The notes: generated by a model from the letters alone, not told the origin. Counted from the stretch's first letter, positions 26,861-36,753 are shown. The stretch is 64,000 nt of DNA from Hymenobacter tibetensis (GCF_022827545.1 NZ_CP094669.1:5139001-5203000); one strand, 5' to 3'. Numbers and translations are program-made.

Positions 26861-27982
26861 TTAGCGGCGCTTTGTCTGCACCGATGCCACCTCGGCCAAG
26901 TACTTGTCGAGTACGATTTGCTCGTCGAACTTGGTTTCGGCGAGCTGGCGGCCTGCGCGGCCCATAGCTTCCAGCTCCGTATCAGGGAGGTGCAGAATCT
27001 GCAGCATTTTATCGGCTAGATCCGGGGCATTGCGCACTTGGCAGAGCAGCCCGTTGAGGCCATCTTCCACGGTTTCGCGGCAGCCGGGCACGTTGGTCGT
27101 GACGATGGGTTTGCCCATGGCCGCGGCTTCGAGCAAGGTTTTGGGCGTGCCTTCGCGGTACGAGGGCAGCACCACGCAGTCGGCCTTTCGGATGTAGGCG
27201 GCCACGTCGTCGGTGGTGCCTAGGTACTCGATGTTGCCGGCGGTTAGCCACTGCTCGAACACCACGCGCTTCACGCCCACCCCGCCAGACTCGTCTACCC
27301 CACCGAGGAGCTGCACCCGGGTACCCGGCACTGCTTCCCGTACCAGACGGGCGGCCTCGAAGTACTCTTCCACCCCTTTCTCGTACAGCACCCGTGCTAT
27401 CATCAGAAACACAAACGGCTGCTGGCGAGTGAATTCAGTGGCTGGCACAAAACGCTTGGTATCAACACCCGACCCCGGCAGCACGTCCGTTATATTGGCC
27501 CGAACGAGCTGGTGCTGCAGAAACAAGGCCCGGTCGTCGCCGTTCTGGAAAAACACTTTGCGCGGAAATCGGAAAGCATAGCGGTAAAGCTGGAGGGCCA
27601 CTTTGCTCACGAAGTTCGGTACCAGAAACACGGTGCCCAACCCCGATACGTTGTTGACGCTTGGAATGCCTGCCAGCCGGGCCGCCAGTGCACCGTAGAT
27701 GTTGGGCTTGATGGTGTAATGCAAAACTACATCGGGCCGCTCGCGCCGATAAATGCCGTAGAAGCGCCGGGTCAACTGGGCGTCTTTCACTGGGTTGGTA
27801 CCTTTGTTTTCCATCAGGATGGGCACGTAACGGCATCCTAACTCGGTTTCCAACCGCTCGGAATAGGCATCAGGCGGCGCAATGGCCACCACTTCGTGGC
27901 CAGCAGCTTGCAAGGCCTGCACTAAGCTGCGCCGAAAATTCCAGATGTTCCAAGAGGTATTTATAACAATGGCAACGCGCAC
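26861..27982 (-). CDS. GT4-family glycosyltransferase, PglA-like
   Basis: This 373-residue GT-B enzyme starts MRVAIVINTSWNIWNFRRSL. It contains LHYTIKPNIYGALAA and NNVSGLGTVFL in the acceptor-side domain, and the donor-site EX7E region SYREGTPKTLLEAAAMGKPI near residue 280, followed by TTNVPGCRETVEDGLNGLL. The closest recognisable type is the N,N'-diacetylbacillosamine-lipid alpha-1,3-GalNAc transferase group (PglA). It probably adds a sugar to a lipid-linked oligosaccharide at the inner membrane. Neighbouring rfbC supports a role in surface-glycan synthesis; the exact sugar is inference. Confidence 0.9.
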   Translation of the reverse strand: MRVAIVINTSWNIWNFRRSLVQALQAAGHEVVAIAPPDAYSERLETELGCRYVPILMENKGTNPVKDAQLTRRFYGIYRRERPDVVLHYTIKPNIYGALAARLAGIPSVNNVSGLGTVFLVPNFVSKVALQLYRYAFRFPRKVFFQNGDDRALFLQHQLVRANITDVLPGSGVDTKRFVPATEFTRQQPFVFLMIARVLYEKGVEEYFEAARLVREAVPGTRVQLLGGVDESGGVGVKRVVFEQWLTAGNIEYLGTTDDVAAYIRKADCVVLPSYREGTPKTLLEAAAMGKPIVTTNVPGCRETVEDGLNGLLCQVRNAPDLADKMLQILHLPDTELEAMGRAGRQLAETKFDEQIVLDKYLAEVASVQTKRR

Positions 27983-28140
27983 GGATAGTAACTAAGAGAA
28001 AAGTATCGGAAGGAAGCTAACTGCAAAGATAACGGCGTGAGCAGGGCAAAGCAGGTTTCGAGCACCTGCAACAAGATAAATTGAGTGGAAGGCGTTAGTC
28101 GTAGCACAATTTATGTAGGCCGTTGGGCTTTTTCAGGCCT

Positions 28141-28148
28141 TACCTTTG
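28141..28148 (+). promoter_or_regulatory. Bacteroidota -7 box TACCTTTG upstream of the cytochrome c gene
   Basis: TACCTTTG matches TAnnTTTG exactly, and a TTG about 19 bases upstream can serve as the -33 element. Its position overlaps the first in-frame TTG, which argues that translation starts further downstream. Confidence 0.55.
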
Positions 28149-28196
28149 TTTACTGATAGCAACGACTTACCAGTTCTCCACCTCACTATCGCACCT

Positions 28197-29027
28197 TTGT
28201 TCACGCTTCTTATCCGTCTTCATGCTGTTGTAGTGCTGCTGGCACTGCTGTTTTTTGGCTACAAGCTGCTGTTGCTGCTTACCAACCAAACCGAGGTGCT
28301 GCGGAATCTGCGGGCCCGCACCCGCTGGACTGACAGCACCCTACTAGCGGCCGGTTTGCTGACCGGTGTGGCAGCCCTGCTGACGTTTCCTGCATCTGTA
28401 GCAGCAGGAACATGGTTTGTGGTGCTATACCTGACAGCGTTCCTGCTGTTCTTTGTTAGAGCGCTGCGGCGGGAAAGCAAGGGACTAGCCGCCTTTTACT
28501 TGCTCGGATTTGTGGTTTTATATGGCCTACAGGCGCACGGCGCTGTGTTCACTCAGCCCCTCCAGCCTAATACCCTGCAACAGGCCCTGCTGGGTGAAGC
28601 GCCCAATGCTGCCGCTCTGAAAGCGCCTGTTACTCCCCTCGGCCGACCCGAAACTACTCCTACCCCCGACGCCGTTCCTCCCGTTGACACGCTTCCCGAC
28701 GACAGCCCTGGGCTGTCGGAAGCGGAAGCGGCGGCGCTTGAAGCGGCCTCGGCCAGCGCAGCCCTGGCCTCTCCCCCCGCCGACCCCGAAGGCGAAGCCC
28801 TGCTCGCCGATGGCAAAGTGCTGTACACCGAAAACTGCGCGGTGTGTCACGGAGCCGATGGCCGGCTAGGTCTCAACGGCGCCCACGACCTCAGCAAAAG
28901 CAACCTCAACACCACCGGCCGCGTGTATATGGTTACGCAGGGCCTCGGCAAAATGCCCTCCTTCAAAGACAAGCTGACCGCTTCCCAGATTCAGCAGGTG
29001 GTAGCCTACTCCATCAGCTTGAAATAA
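28197..29027 (+). CDS. Membrane-anchored cytochrome c
   Basis: I place the start at TTG 28197 (MFTLLIRLHAVVVLLALLFF), since an earlier in-frame TTG lies within the promoter box; no ATG is available. The 276-residue product has about four transmembrane helices in the first 125 residues, an Ala/Pro/Glu-rich linker, then a class I cytochrome c domain. Haem is bound by CAVCHG near residue 219 and the distal ligand is Met in GKMPSF. The topology places the haem domain in the periplasm. It probably carries electrons in respiration. No oxidase genes are adjacent. Confidence 0.85.
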   Translation: MFTLLIRLHAVVVLLALLFFGYKLLLLLTNQTEVLRNLRARTRWTDSTLLAAGLLTGVAALLTFPASVAAGTWFVVLYLTAFLLFFVRALRRESKGLAAFYLLGFVVLYGLQAHGAVFTQPLQPNTLQQALLGEAPNAAALKAPVTPLGRPETTPTPDAVPPVDTLPDDSPGLSEAEAAALEAASASAALASPPADPEGEALLADGKVLYTENCAVCHGADGRLGLNGAHDLSKSNLNTTGRVYMVTQGLGKMPSFKDKLTASQIQQVVAYSISLK

Positions 29028-29304
29028 ACCACCCCGCCCTCGCTTCTGCTGCCTCCCGTTTGTTTGGCTACCTTACTGCACGGGCTACGGCTAGCTCTTT
29101 GCGGGGCGTGTTGGGTGCATGACGTTGTTTTCAAGCGGCTAGGCTCAACCTGCGCCGCAACTTGCGTTATTTACAAGAGTATACTGCCTAGTGAAAGCTA
29201 AAACCGAGGCCAGCTTCCGGGCGGCTCTCGTGATGCTAGCTTCCCGACGGAAGCGTGTGCTTTATTAGCTATTTATATCGTCCTTTTTACTTCCTGCTCT
29301 CTAC

Positions 29305-30645
29305 ATGGCGAAGAAATCAAATTCCGGTGGCCGCCAGCAAACCAATAGCACCCGCCATCCTGGCGCCACTGATAACGTGTCTGGCCGAGTAGGCCGCATT
29401 CTGGCTAAAGCAAACAAGGATGGCACCTACGAAACGGCCGTGCAGCGCGAAACCGCCGTACTCGTGGCCGTACCCGACAAGCGCCAGGCAGAAGCCCGCA
29501 CCCAAGAGTACCTCGACGAGTTGGAATTTCTGGCTGAAACGGCCGGTGTGGGCGTGAAAAAACGCTTCGTGCAGCGCCTCGACAAACCCGACATCCGCAC
29601 GTTTGTGGGGGAAGGCAAGCTAGCCGAAATCAAGGCGTACGTGATGCACGAAGACATCAGCGTCGTTATTTTCGACGACGACCTGTCGCCTTCGCAGCTC
29701 CGCAACTTGGAAGCCGAGCTGGCCGTGAAAATAGTGGACCGCTCCCTGCTCATCATCGACATCTTCGCTACCCGGGCCAAGTCGGCGACGGCACGGGCGC
29801 AGGTGGAACTGGCGCAGTACCAGTACCTGCTGCCGCGCCTGACGGGTTTGTGGAGTCACTTGAGCCGGCAGCGTGGCGGGGGCGTGAGTATGCGCGGACC
29901 AGGGGAAACGGAAATCGAGACGGACCGACGCGTAGTGCGCGACCGGATAGCACTGCTGAAAGAGAAGCTCAAAGACTTCGACAAGCAGAGCCACACCCAG
30001 CGCAAGTCGCGGGGTGGTATTGTGCGCGTGGCGCTGGTAGGGTACACCAACGTAGGCAAAAGCACCATCATGAACCTGTTGAGCCGCTCCGACGTGTTTG
30101 CCGAGAACAAGCTCTTTGCCACCGTCGATTCTACAGTGCGCAAGATTTCGTTTGACAACGTACCCTTCTTACTTTCCGACACGGTAGGGTTCATTCGCAA
30201 ATTGCCTACCCGTCTGATTGAAAGCTTCAAGAGCACGCTCGACGAAATCCGGGAAGCCGACTTGCTGGTGCACGTGGTGGATATCTCGCACCCCTCATTT
30301 GAGGAGCAGATTGAGGTGGTCAACGAGACCCTCAAGGATATTGAAGCCGCCGATAAGCCCATGCTACTGGTCTTCAACAAGATAGACCAGTATCGCACAG
30401 ATACTGAGACCGAGCGGCAGGCAGGGTTTGAAGGCATGAACGAAGACGAAGATGCTCCAAGTCGGCCTACCCTCACGCAGCTCCAAGCCACCTACATGGC
30501 CAAGATGCATGACCCAGTGATTTTCGTATCGGCTCAGGAACGCGAGAACATAGAGGAGCTACGCGCCTTACTCACGCGGCATGTGGCGAAATTCCATTAT
30601 CAGCGCTACCCAAACACGATAGTAGACCACCTGGACGGCGAGTAA
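29305..30645 (+). CDS. hflX: Ribosome-associated GTPase HflX
   Basis: This 446-residue protein has the HflX N-terminal domain (EFLAETAGVGV, FVGEGKLAEIKAY, FDDDLSPSQLRNLE), a glycine-rich linker GGGVSMRGPGETEIETDRR, and the G domain with G1 GYTNVGKST, G3 DTVGFIRKLP, G4 NKID and G5 SAQ. HflX splits stalled or hibernating ribosomes under stress. An N-terminal basic extension of about 50 residues is usual in this phylum. It is followed by its own terminator and appears monocistronic. Confidence 0.97.
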   Translation: MAKKSNSGGRQQTNSTRHPGATDNVSGRVGRILAKANKDGTYETAVQRETAVLVAVPDKRQAEARTQEYLDELEFLAETAGVGVKKRFVQRLDKPDIRTFVGEGKLAEIKAYVMHEDISVVIFDDDLSPSQLRNLEAELAVKIVDRSLLIIDIFATRAKSATARAQVELAQYQYLLPRLTGLWSHLSRQRGGGVSMRGPGETEIETDRRVVRDRIALLKEKLKDFDKQSHTQRKSRGGIVRVALVGYTNVGKSTIMNLLSRSDVFAENKLFATVDSTVRKISFDNVPFLLSDTVGFIRKLPTRLIESFKSTLDEIREADLLVHVVDISHPSFEEQIEVVNETLKDIEAADKPMLLVFNKIDQYRTDTETERQAGFEGMNEDEDAPSRPTLTQLQATYMAKMHDPVIFVSAQERENIEELRALLTRHVAKFHYQRYPNTIVDHLDGE

Positions 30646-30666
30646 ACGCTGGCTTCTGCTGCACAG

Positions 30667-30697
30667 AAAAGCCTTGGCAAACGCCGAGGCTTTTTTT
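30667..30697 (+). terminator. Intrinsic terminator after hflX
   Basis: AAAAGCCTTGGC (30667-30678) pairs with GCCGAGGCTTTT (30683-30694) with one G-T pair, a 4-base loop and a run of seven T. Confidence 0.88.
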
Positions 30698-30854
30698 ATG
30701 CTCCGCTGGCAAAAGCAGTAAGATCTGCACTACTGCTCAAAGGTTGGCCTGAAAAGCATAGCTAATTTGTAATATCACAATTTTATATGGTTATAAGTGC
30801 TATTTTAATAATACATTGACTTCCACTGCTCTAATCCACTAACCAAACCAACGT

Positions 30855-32135
30855 ATGAAGTCAAATTTTTACGCTCTTGCTTTGTCTTTTCTAGGCTTAG
30901 CCACTACTGCTTTTGCGCAAGAGGCCCGTTTAGCGTTCGATGGTACCCGCACACAGCCAGGCCGGCAGTGCGCTACCATGGAAGTGCTGCAAGCTCAAAT
31001 GGCCGCCGACCCTTCTTTGGCCCAGCGCATGGCGGCAGTCGAAGCGCAAACCCGGAATTTCGAGACGAATCCTACGGCCAACCGCTCAACTGCAGGCGAG
31101 GTAATTATTCCGGTGGTAGTGCACGTGTTGTATAACACGTCCGACCAAAATGTAGCGACTACGCAGATAGAAGCCCAAATTAGAGTGTTGAATGAGGACT
31201 TCGCGAAAAGAAATGCGGATGCTGCCTCCATTCCACCTGAATTTGCAGGCGCAGCAGCCAGCACCAACATCCAATTCGTGTTGGCCAAGCGCGACCCAAA
31301 CGGCGCTGCAACTACTGGCATTATCCGCAAGCAAACCAAAACCCGGTCGTGGAGCACCAACGACGCCGTGAAGAATTCCCGGCGCGGCGGCGATGATGCG
31401 TGGCCTACCAGCCAGTACCTGAACATCTGGGTATGCAACCTAGGCAATGGGCTGCTGGGCTACGCGCAGTTTCCGGGTGGCGCAGCCAGCACCGACGGCG
31501 TAGTGGTCCTGTACTCGTCGTTGCCGGGCGGTTCGTCTAAACCCTACGACAAAGGCCGTACTGCCACGCACGAAGTGGGGCACTGGCTGAACCTGCGGCA
31601 TATATGGGGCGATGCTTCTTGCGGCAATGACTTGGTGCAGGACACGCCTACGCAGCAAACCAGCAACTACGGTTGCCCTTCGTTTCCACGGGTAACGTGC
31701 TCCAATGGCCCCACCGGCGACATGTTCATGAACTACATGGACTACACCGACGATGCCTGCATGTACATGTTCTCGGCGGGCCAGTCTACGCGCATGAACG
31801 CCCTGTTTGGTGCGGGTGGTCAACGTGCTTCCTTGCTGACTTCGCAGGGTGGCACTGCGCCACGGCAGGCAAGCAGCGTTGCGGCCTTGGCAACCGACCG
31901 CGCAGCCATTGGCATCTACCCAAACCCCGCCAGCCAGACGTTGAACGTATCGGTACCAGCCAAGCAGGCCAGTGCGTGGAGCGTGAAAGTGTATGATTTG
32001 CGCGGCTACGAAATGCGCCAAGCACGCTACGATGGGCAAGGCCATGTGCCAGTGGCCGGCTTGCCACAAGGACTCTACCAAGTGGTGGTATCCGACGGTC
32101 AGCAAACAATTCGGCAACGTTTTCAGAAAGATTAG
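30855..32135 (+). CDS. M43-family zinc metalloprotease with T9SS sorting domain
   Basis: This 426-residue exported protease has a signal peptide ending TTAFAQ. A propeptide-like segment leads to the catalytic domain, with the zinc site THEVGHWLNLRHIWGD near residue 239 and a Met-turn MFMNYMDYTDDACMYMF, as in pappalysin/cytophagalysin (M43). The last 75 residues form a T9SS type A sorting domain starting IGIYPNPASQTLNVS, with VYDLRG and GLYQVVV. It is predicted to be secreted or surface-attached through T9SS and to degrade extracellular protein. The 209-base AT-rich upstream region probably holds its promoter. Confidence 0.95.
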   Translation: MKSNFYALALSFLGLATTAFAQEARLAFDGTRTQPGRQCATMEVLQAQMAADPSLAQRMAAVEAQTRNFETNPTANRSTAGEVIIPVVVHVLYNTSDQNVATTQIEAQIRVLNEDFAKRNADAASIPPEFAGAAASTNIQFVLAKRDPNGAATTGIIRKQTKTRSWSTNDAVKNSRRGGDDAWPTSQYLNIWVCNLGNGLLGYAQFPGGAASTDGVVVLYSSLPGGSSKPYDKGRTATHEVGHWLNLRHIWGDASCGNDLVQDTPTQQTSNYGCPSFPRVTCSNGPTGDMFMNYMDYTDDACMYMFSAGQSTRMNALFGAGGQRASLLTSQGGTAPRQASSVAALATDRAAIGIYPNPASQTLNVSVPAKQASAWSVKVYDLRGYEMRQARYDGQGHVPVAGLPQGLYQVVVSDGQQTIRQRFQKD

Positions 32136-32216
32136 CTTACTTACTGCCGGAGCCGGACCGTGTTGCAGCACTGCCCGTTTCCAGCACCCACACTCTTCCC
32201 TCATTCACCCATCCCG

Positions 32217-32242
32217 AAAAGCCCGCCTCCAAGCGGGCTTTT
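32217..32242 (+). terminator. Intrinsic terminator after the M43 protease gene
   Basis: AAAAGCCCGC (32217-32226) pairs exactly with GCGGGCTTTT (32233-32242) around a 6-base loop. The rest of the 378-base gap to sixA shows no gene I can support. Confidence 0.85.
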
Positions 32243-32513
32243 CTTGTATCGGCCCAGAGCCTAGTAGCAGTGCAAGCACACACGTGCTCAACAACTTGAA
32301 AAGCAAGGCGTGAGATGGTAGCGCCTACCTGCGGCCCAAGATCTTGCCCGAACCAAAGAAGGTATGCTTTTTGCCCGCTCGCGGGTCCTGCTTTATTTAG
32401 CTGGCAAGCAGCTCGATGCTATTATCTTTCTGTTGTGCTACGTGGCGGAAATAACCATTTTGCATACCCTGTAGTAAAGAGCCCTGCCCCTACGTTGTAA
32501 TTCTCTTGTTTGC

Positions 32514-33017
32514 ATGAAAAGCCTTTATCTGATGCGCCACGCTAAATCCAGCTGGAGCTTCGACGACCTCACCGATGAGCAACGCCCCCTCAACACCCGT
32601 GGCCGCGACGACGCGCCCTTGATGGGAAAGGCGCTGGCTAACCGCAACATCAAGCTGGATTTGCTGCTTTCCTCGGCGGCAGTGCGGGCGCTGACTACCG
32701 CGGCGCTGGTAGCCAAGGAAGTGGAATACCCCCACGAGAAGATAGCCGTGAACCCCGACATCTACCACGGCGACGTGCACACCCTGCTCAACATCGTGCG
32801 CGCCTGCCCCGACGAAGCCGAGTCGGTGCTGCTGGTGGGGCACAACAACACCATCACGGAGTTTGCTAACCTGCTGGCTCCCGACACATTACACCAAGAA
32901 CTGCCCACCGCGGGCATCGTATGCCTGCATATCAATGCGCAAAGATGGTCGGAAGTTGACCAGGCCAATACCGAGTTCTACTTCTTCGACCGTCCCCGTG
33001 AAGGGAAGCACCACTAA
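32514..33017 (+). CDS. sixA: SixA-type histidine phosphatase
   Basis: This 167-residue histidine-phosphatase-superfamily enzyme has the catalytic LMRHAKSSW at residues 6-14, with His9 as nucleophile, and a second His in LVGHNNTITEFANLL near residue 108. SixA in E. coli removes phosphate from histidine phosphotransfer proteins. It lies 136 bases upstream of ppk1 on the same strand, a common pairing in Bacteroidota. That neighbourhood could reflect a role in phosphate or polyphosphate metabolism, but this is inference. Confidence 0.9.
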   Translation: MKSLYLMRHAKSSWSFDDLTDEQRPLNTRGRDDAPLMGKALANRNIKLDLLLSSAAVRALTTAALVAKEVEYPHEKIAVNPDIYHGDVHTLLNIVRACPDEAESVLLVGHNNTITEFANLLAPDTLHQELPTAGIVCLHINAQRWSEVDQANTEFYFFDRPREGKHH

Positions 33018-33153
33018 GTTAACACACACCAGGAAGTAAGCGCCGGAATAGCCGCTGTTCGGCGGCGGCTTGTGTTGCCCTGCTTGCTTTTTTTTACTGC
33101 TCACGTTCTGGCCTTTGGGCTGCGCCTGAAAATTCAGTTAATTGATCAACCCC

Positions 33154-35289
33154 ATGGAAAAAATCGAAAAGAAAGCCGCTGCGGAGCCGGTATTGCTGAA
33201 CCGGGAACTAAGCTGGCTGGCTTTCAACCGACGGGTGCTTCAGGAAGCTCAAAACCCTGAGGTACCACTTTTGGAGCGCCTGAAGTTCATGGCCATTTTT
33301 TCCAGCAACCTCGACGAATACTTCAAGGTGCGGGTGGCTACGCTGCGGCGGCTGGTGAAACTGAAGAAGAAAACCCGGGCCAAGCTCGGGGACGATCCTA
33401 CCGAACAGCTCAAAGACCTGCTCGAGGAAGTGCGTCGTCAGCAACAAGAGTTCGGCGACACGTTTCGCAACAGCTTGCAACCGGCGCTGCGGGAGCAGCA
33501 CATCCACCTGATATCAGAGCACGACCTCACCGACGAGCAGCGGCAGTGGGTACAGCAATACTTCGAGCAGCAGGTACAGGACTTGCTTTCGCCCGTAATT
33601 CTGGACGACAACCTGCACCACCTGTTTCTGAAAGATCAGACGGTGTACTTGACCTTCTACCTCACGGAGCCAACTGAAGCCGCTGCAAAAAAGAAGAAGC
33701 ACCACGCAGAGAACGAGCGGGTATTGGTGATGGAGCTACCCGTGAAACGGCACGGCAGCCGCTTTGTGCAGCTACCCAGCCAGGGAGAAGACCGGTACGT
33801 CATGTTCCTCGATGACGTGGTGCGGTGCTGCGCGCACACTCTGTTTCCGAAATTCAACAAAGTGCAGGTGCAGTCCATCAAACTCTCCCGCGATGCGGAA
33901 TTGGACATTCAGGAAGAGGTGTCGGGCAACTTGATGGCCAAGATTAAGAGCAGCCTGCAAAAACGTGAAACGGGGTATCCGGCGCGCCTGCTCTACGACC
34001 CAGCTATGCCCAAAGAGGTGATGCAGGCGTTGATGCAGAAAACGGGCATTGGGAAAGACGAGCTAGTGGAAGGTAGCCGGTACCACAACTTCCGTGACTT
34101 CTTCGGCTTTCCCGACCTGGGCCTGAGCCACCTCGTGTACGAAGCCCAGCCCCCGCTTACGCACCCAACGCTCCCGCGCACGGGCCCGATGATTCCGGCC
34201 ATTGCCGAGCGCGACCATCTGCTGCATCTGCCGTATCAGCCGTTTGACTACGTAACTCGTTTCCTGCTGGAGGCGGCCACCGACCCGTTGGTGAGTGGTA
34301 TCAGCATCACGCTGTATCGGGTTTCCAGCAAGAGTGAAGTAGCCAAAGCCCTGCTGAAAGCCGTAAAGAACGGCAAGCAAGTGACCGTGGTAGTGGAACT
34401 GAAAGCGCGCTTCGACGAGGAAAGCAACATGTACTGGGCCGAGAAGCTACAGAAAGCTGGTGCCAACGTCATCTACGGCATTCCGGAGCTGAAAGTACAC
34501 AGCAAGCTCGCCCTAGTAACCCGCGCCGAAAACGGCAAAAACCAACTCTATGCTTACCTAAGCACAGGCAATTTCAACGAGAATACCAGCAAGATCTACG
34601 CCGACCACGGCCTGTTCACGGCCGACCCGCGCCTGACGGGCGAGGTGGCGGAGGTGTTCCGCTACTTCTATGATCGGCAAGACAAAGTAGGCAGCTTCCA
34701 TCATTTGCTGGTGGCTCCGTTCGAGTTGCGCGAACAGCTTAACGCCCTAGTTGACCACGAAATCAAGTTGGCCAAGCAAGGCAAGGACGCCTACATTATC
34801 TTGAAGCTGAACGCGCTGCAAGACGAGCGGATGATTCTAAAGCTCTACCAAGCCAGCGAGGCCGGCGTACGGGTAGAACTGCTGATACGGGGGATTTCCT
34901 GCTTGGTGCCGAGCCTGGATGGGCAGAGCACCAACATCAGCCAACGGGGCATTGTGGATCGGTATCTGGAGCACGCCCGCATTTACGTGTTCGGCAACGG
35001 AGGCGAAGAGAAAATCTACGTGGCGTCGTCCGACTGGATGGCCCGCAACCTCGACCGCCGGGTGGAAGTTGCCTTCCCCATTCTGCAAGACGACTTGCGC
35101 ACCGAAGTCCGGTACCTGCTTGACCTACAGCGCACCGACAACGTGAAGTCCCGAGACTGGCAAAACAACTTCTTGGGTGCCGATGATGCCTCTGCTCCTC
35201 GCATCAGAGCCCAGGCCGAAACGTACGCCTACTTGAAAAAGCTAAGCCGCAAACGCAGTAAGCCCGCCCCCAAACCCGAAAAGTCCTAA
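33154..35289 (+). CDS. ppk1: Polyphosphate kinase 1
   Basis: The start is ATG 33154 (MEKIEKKAAAEPVLLNREL), after an in-frame TTG 12 bases upstream. The 711-residue protein has the N-terminal domain with LNRELSWLAFNRRVL, the head domain, and two C-terminal phospholipase-D-like domains. The phosphoacceptor His is in ELKVHSKLALV (E. coli His435). At the place of E. coli His454 the sequence reads YAYLSTGNFNE, so Tyr replaces His. The second His motif YLEHARIYVFGNGG and SSDWMARNLDRR are present. PPK1 makes polyphosphate from ATP reversibly, usually at the membrane. Confidence 0.96.
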   Translation: MEKIEKKAAAEPVLLNRELSWLAFNRRVLQEAQNPEVPLLERLKFMAIFSSNLDEYFKVRVATLRRLVKLKKKTRAKLGDDPTEQLKDLLEEVRRQQQEFGDTFRNSLQPALREQHIHLISEHDLTDEQRQWVQQYFEQQVQDLLSPVILDDNLHHLFLKDQTVYLTFYLTEPTEAAAKKKKHHAENERVLVMELPVKRHGSRFVQLPSQGEDRYVMFLDDVVRCCAHTLFPKFNKVQVQSIKLSRDAELDIQEEVSGNLMAKIKSSLQKRETGYPARLLYDPAMPKEVMQALMQKTGIGKDELVEGSRYHNFRDFFGFPDLGLSHLVYEAQPPLTHPTLPRTGPMIPAIAERDHLLHLPYQPFDYVTRFLLEAATDPLVSGISITLYRVSSKSEVAKALLKAVKNGKQVTVVVELKARFDEESNMYWAEKLQKAGANVIYGIPELKVHSKLALVTRAENGKNQLYAYLSTGNFNENTSKIYADHGLFTADPRLTGEVAEVFRYFYDRQDKVGSFHHLLVAPFELREQLNALVDHEIKLAKQGKDAYIILKLNALQDERMILKLYQASEAGVRVELLIRGISCLVPSLDGQSTNISQRGIVDRYLEHARIYVFGNGGEEKIYVASSDWMARNLDRRVEVAFPILQDDLRTEVRYLLDLQRTDNVKSRDWQNNFLGADDASAPRIRAQAETYAYLKKLSRKRSKPAPKPEKS

Positions 35290-35341
35290 CGGTTTCAGTC
35301 AGCGCACCAGCCCCTAGTGCATAATGCGCCAGCTATGCACC

Positions 35342-35395
35342 AGAAAGCGGCCTCATCAAGCCCAGCTTTTGCTGAGTTCGATGAGGCCGCTTTCT
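35342..35395. terminator. Bidirectional terminator between ppk1 and the barrel gene
   Basis: The 16-base arms AGAAAGCGGCCTCATC (35342-35357) and its exact complement (35380-35395) enclose a 22-base loop between convergent genes. Confidence 0.82.
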
Positions 35396-35429
35396 TATGG
35401 ACTCTAAATAGGCTGTTACTTATTTAGGC

Positions 35430-36548
35430 CTAGCGGCCTACTCCGAACAAGCCTAGTAGCCCTTTAGTCGGCACAATGAATATTTCCAGGCTGGCGTAAG
35501 GAGCCCATTCAAAATTGCTGTCGATGATTTTCTCCCGGTCGTCGTTGGTTTTGTCGAAGGCGTCGAAGGCGTAGTTGTAGCGGTAACCGCCTTCTACCCC
35601 CAACCAGATGAAGTCGTATAACTCCCGCTCCCAGCGGCCACGGAATTTCACTTCGGTCTCGCGCAGTTCCAGGGTGCGCAGTGGCACAATGCCAGGCTCA
35701 GGCTGCCCATTGCTAAGCCGCCGCACCAGCGGCTCTTTGAGTTTGATGATGTAGTTGAAGCCATCAACTGTGTAGCCAGCCGTTAGAATGGAGCGGGGCG
35801 ACACATTGTAGCGCGCCGCCACCCGAGCCGGGAAGATGGCCTCTATGCCCCAACGCGAGTTGAAGGTACGGTTGTAGAGCAGGGCTGGGTAGGGGCTAAA
35901 GCGCCCGAACGTGTAGCCCAACTGCACCCCCACGCCCCACGAAAATTCGGGGCTGCGCTTCCAGCCGTATAAGAACTCAGACGATACCCGCAGGTAGTCT
36001 TTCACGTTCAGTTCACTGGAGGTATAGTCGCCGCTTAGCTCGCCTTTAATGCGGAAGATGTACCAGTTCACTGTGTTCACCGGCCGAATGACGGCCAACT
36101 GCGCACCCAGCGTTTTCAGGGCCTTGTCTTCGATGTTATCGTAGAGCTCGTAGCTGGTGGGGGTGTTTTTGAATTCAAATTCTTCCCGCTCATAGTTGAT
36201 GCCTAAAATCAGCTTTAGGTGCGGGTGATTGAGCATCGGCACATAGCCTTTGATAACCAGCCGGGCGTTCTTTTCGGCATCGGCAGAGTAGTCGGGCAAG
36301 TTGGCTACCTGGGCTCTCGATGTTACCCCGAAGCGGGGCATCCGCTCGTAGTGGAAAATGATTCCTTTGGTCGGGCCCTGGTTTACAACGGAGGGCGTGG
36401 CAAACTCCTGATTGGTAATCACCGTGGCAGTATCGCTGGACGCGGGTGCCGGAAACACCGGCGTGGGCGAAGCCGGCGTCACTTGCGCCATTGCCGTTGT
36501 AGCCAGCAAACCGCAGCTAAAGGCAGTAAATACCGAGTTGCGCACCAT
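35430..36548 (-). CDS. Outer-membrane beta-barrel protein, DUF6268-like
   Basis: I prefer the ATG giving MVRNSVFTAFSCGLLATTAM as start, because it yields a standard signal peptide cleaved at AMAQ; another ATG lies 30 bases upstream. The 372-residue mature protein begins with a Pro/Thr-rich stretch and then shows repeated amphipathic strands (LKLILGINYEREEFEF, FSWGVGVQLGYTFG, IWLGVEGGYRYNY) ending in a Gly-rich strand. This resembles DUF6268-type outer-membrane barrels of Bacteroidota. The substrate is unknown. It is convergent with ppk1 and precedes the phosphoesterase-barrel gene on the same strand. Confidence 0.75.
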   Translation of the reverse strand: MVRNSVFTAFSCGLLATTAMAQVTPASPTPVFPAPASSDTATVITNQEFATPSVVNQGPTKGIIFHYERMPRFGVTSRAQVANLPDYSADAEKNARLVIKGYVPMLNHPHLKLILGINYEREEFEFKNTPTSYELYDNIEDKALKTLGAQLAVIRPVNTVNWYIFRIKGELSGDYTSSELNVKDYLRVSSEFLYGWKRSPEFSWGVGVQLGYTFGRFSPYPALLYNRTFNSRWGIEAIFPARVAARYNVSPRSILTAGYTVDGFNYIIKLKEPLVRRLSNGQPEPGIVPLRTLELRETEVKFRGRWERELYDFIWLGVEGGYRYNYAFDAFDKTNDDREKIIDSNFEWAPYASLEIFIVPTKGLLGLFGVGR

Positions 36549-36699
36549 ACGCCCCCGGAAAGCAATAGGCAAAAACATACGCTACAAGGTCAAAGTAAAA
36601 TCTGGGCCGTTCGGTCTTAACGCACACCCCGCTAAAAAGGCTATGCCCCAAGACCGTTTTTGCACTTAAAAGAATTTCAAGAATAAGAGGGCAAGAAAA

Positions 36700-36723
36700 G
36701 AGCCGACCATAATCGACCGGCTC
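36700..36723 (-). terminator. Possible weak terminator of the phosphoesterase gene
   Basis: GAGCCG (36700-36705) and CGGCTC (36718-36723) form a short stem. On the minus strand it is followed by TTTTCTTGCC. It lies 31 bases after the gene stop. Confidence 0.4.
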
Positions 36724-36753
36724 CTTTCATACTACCTTGGCTATCAGCTACTA

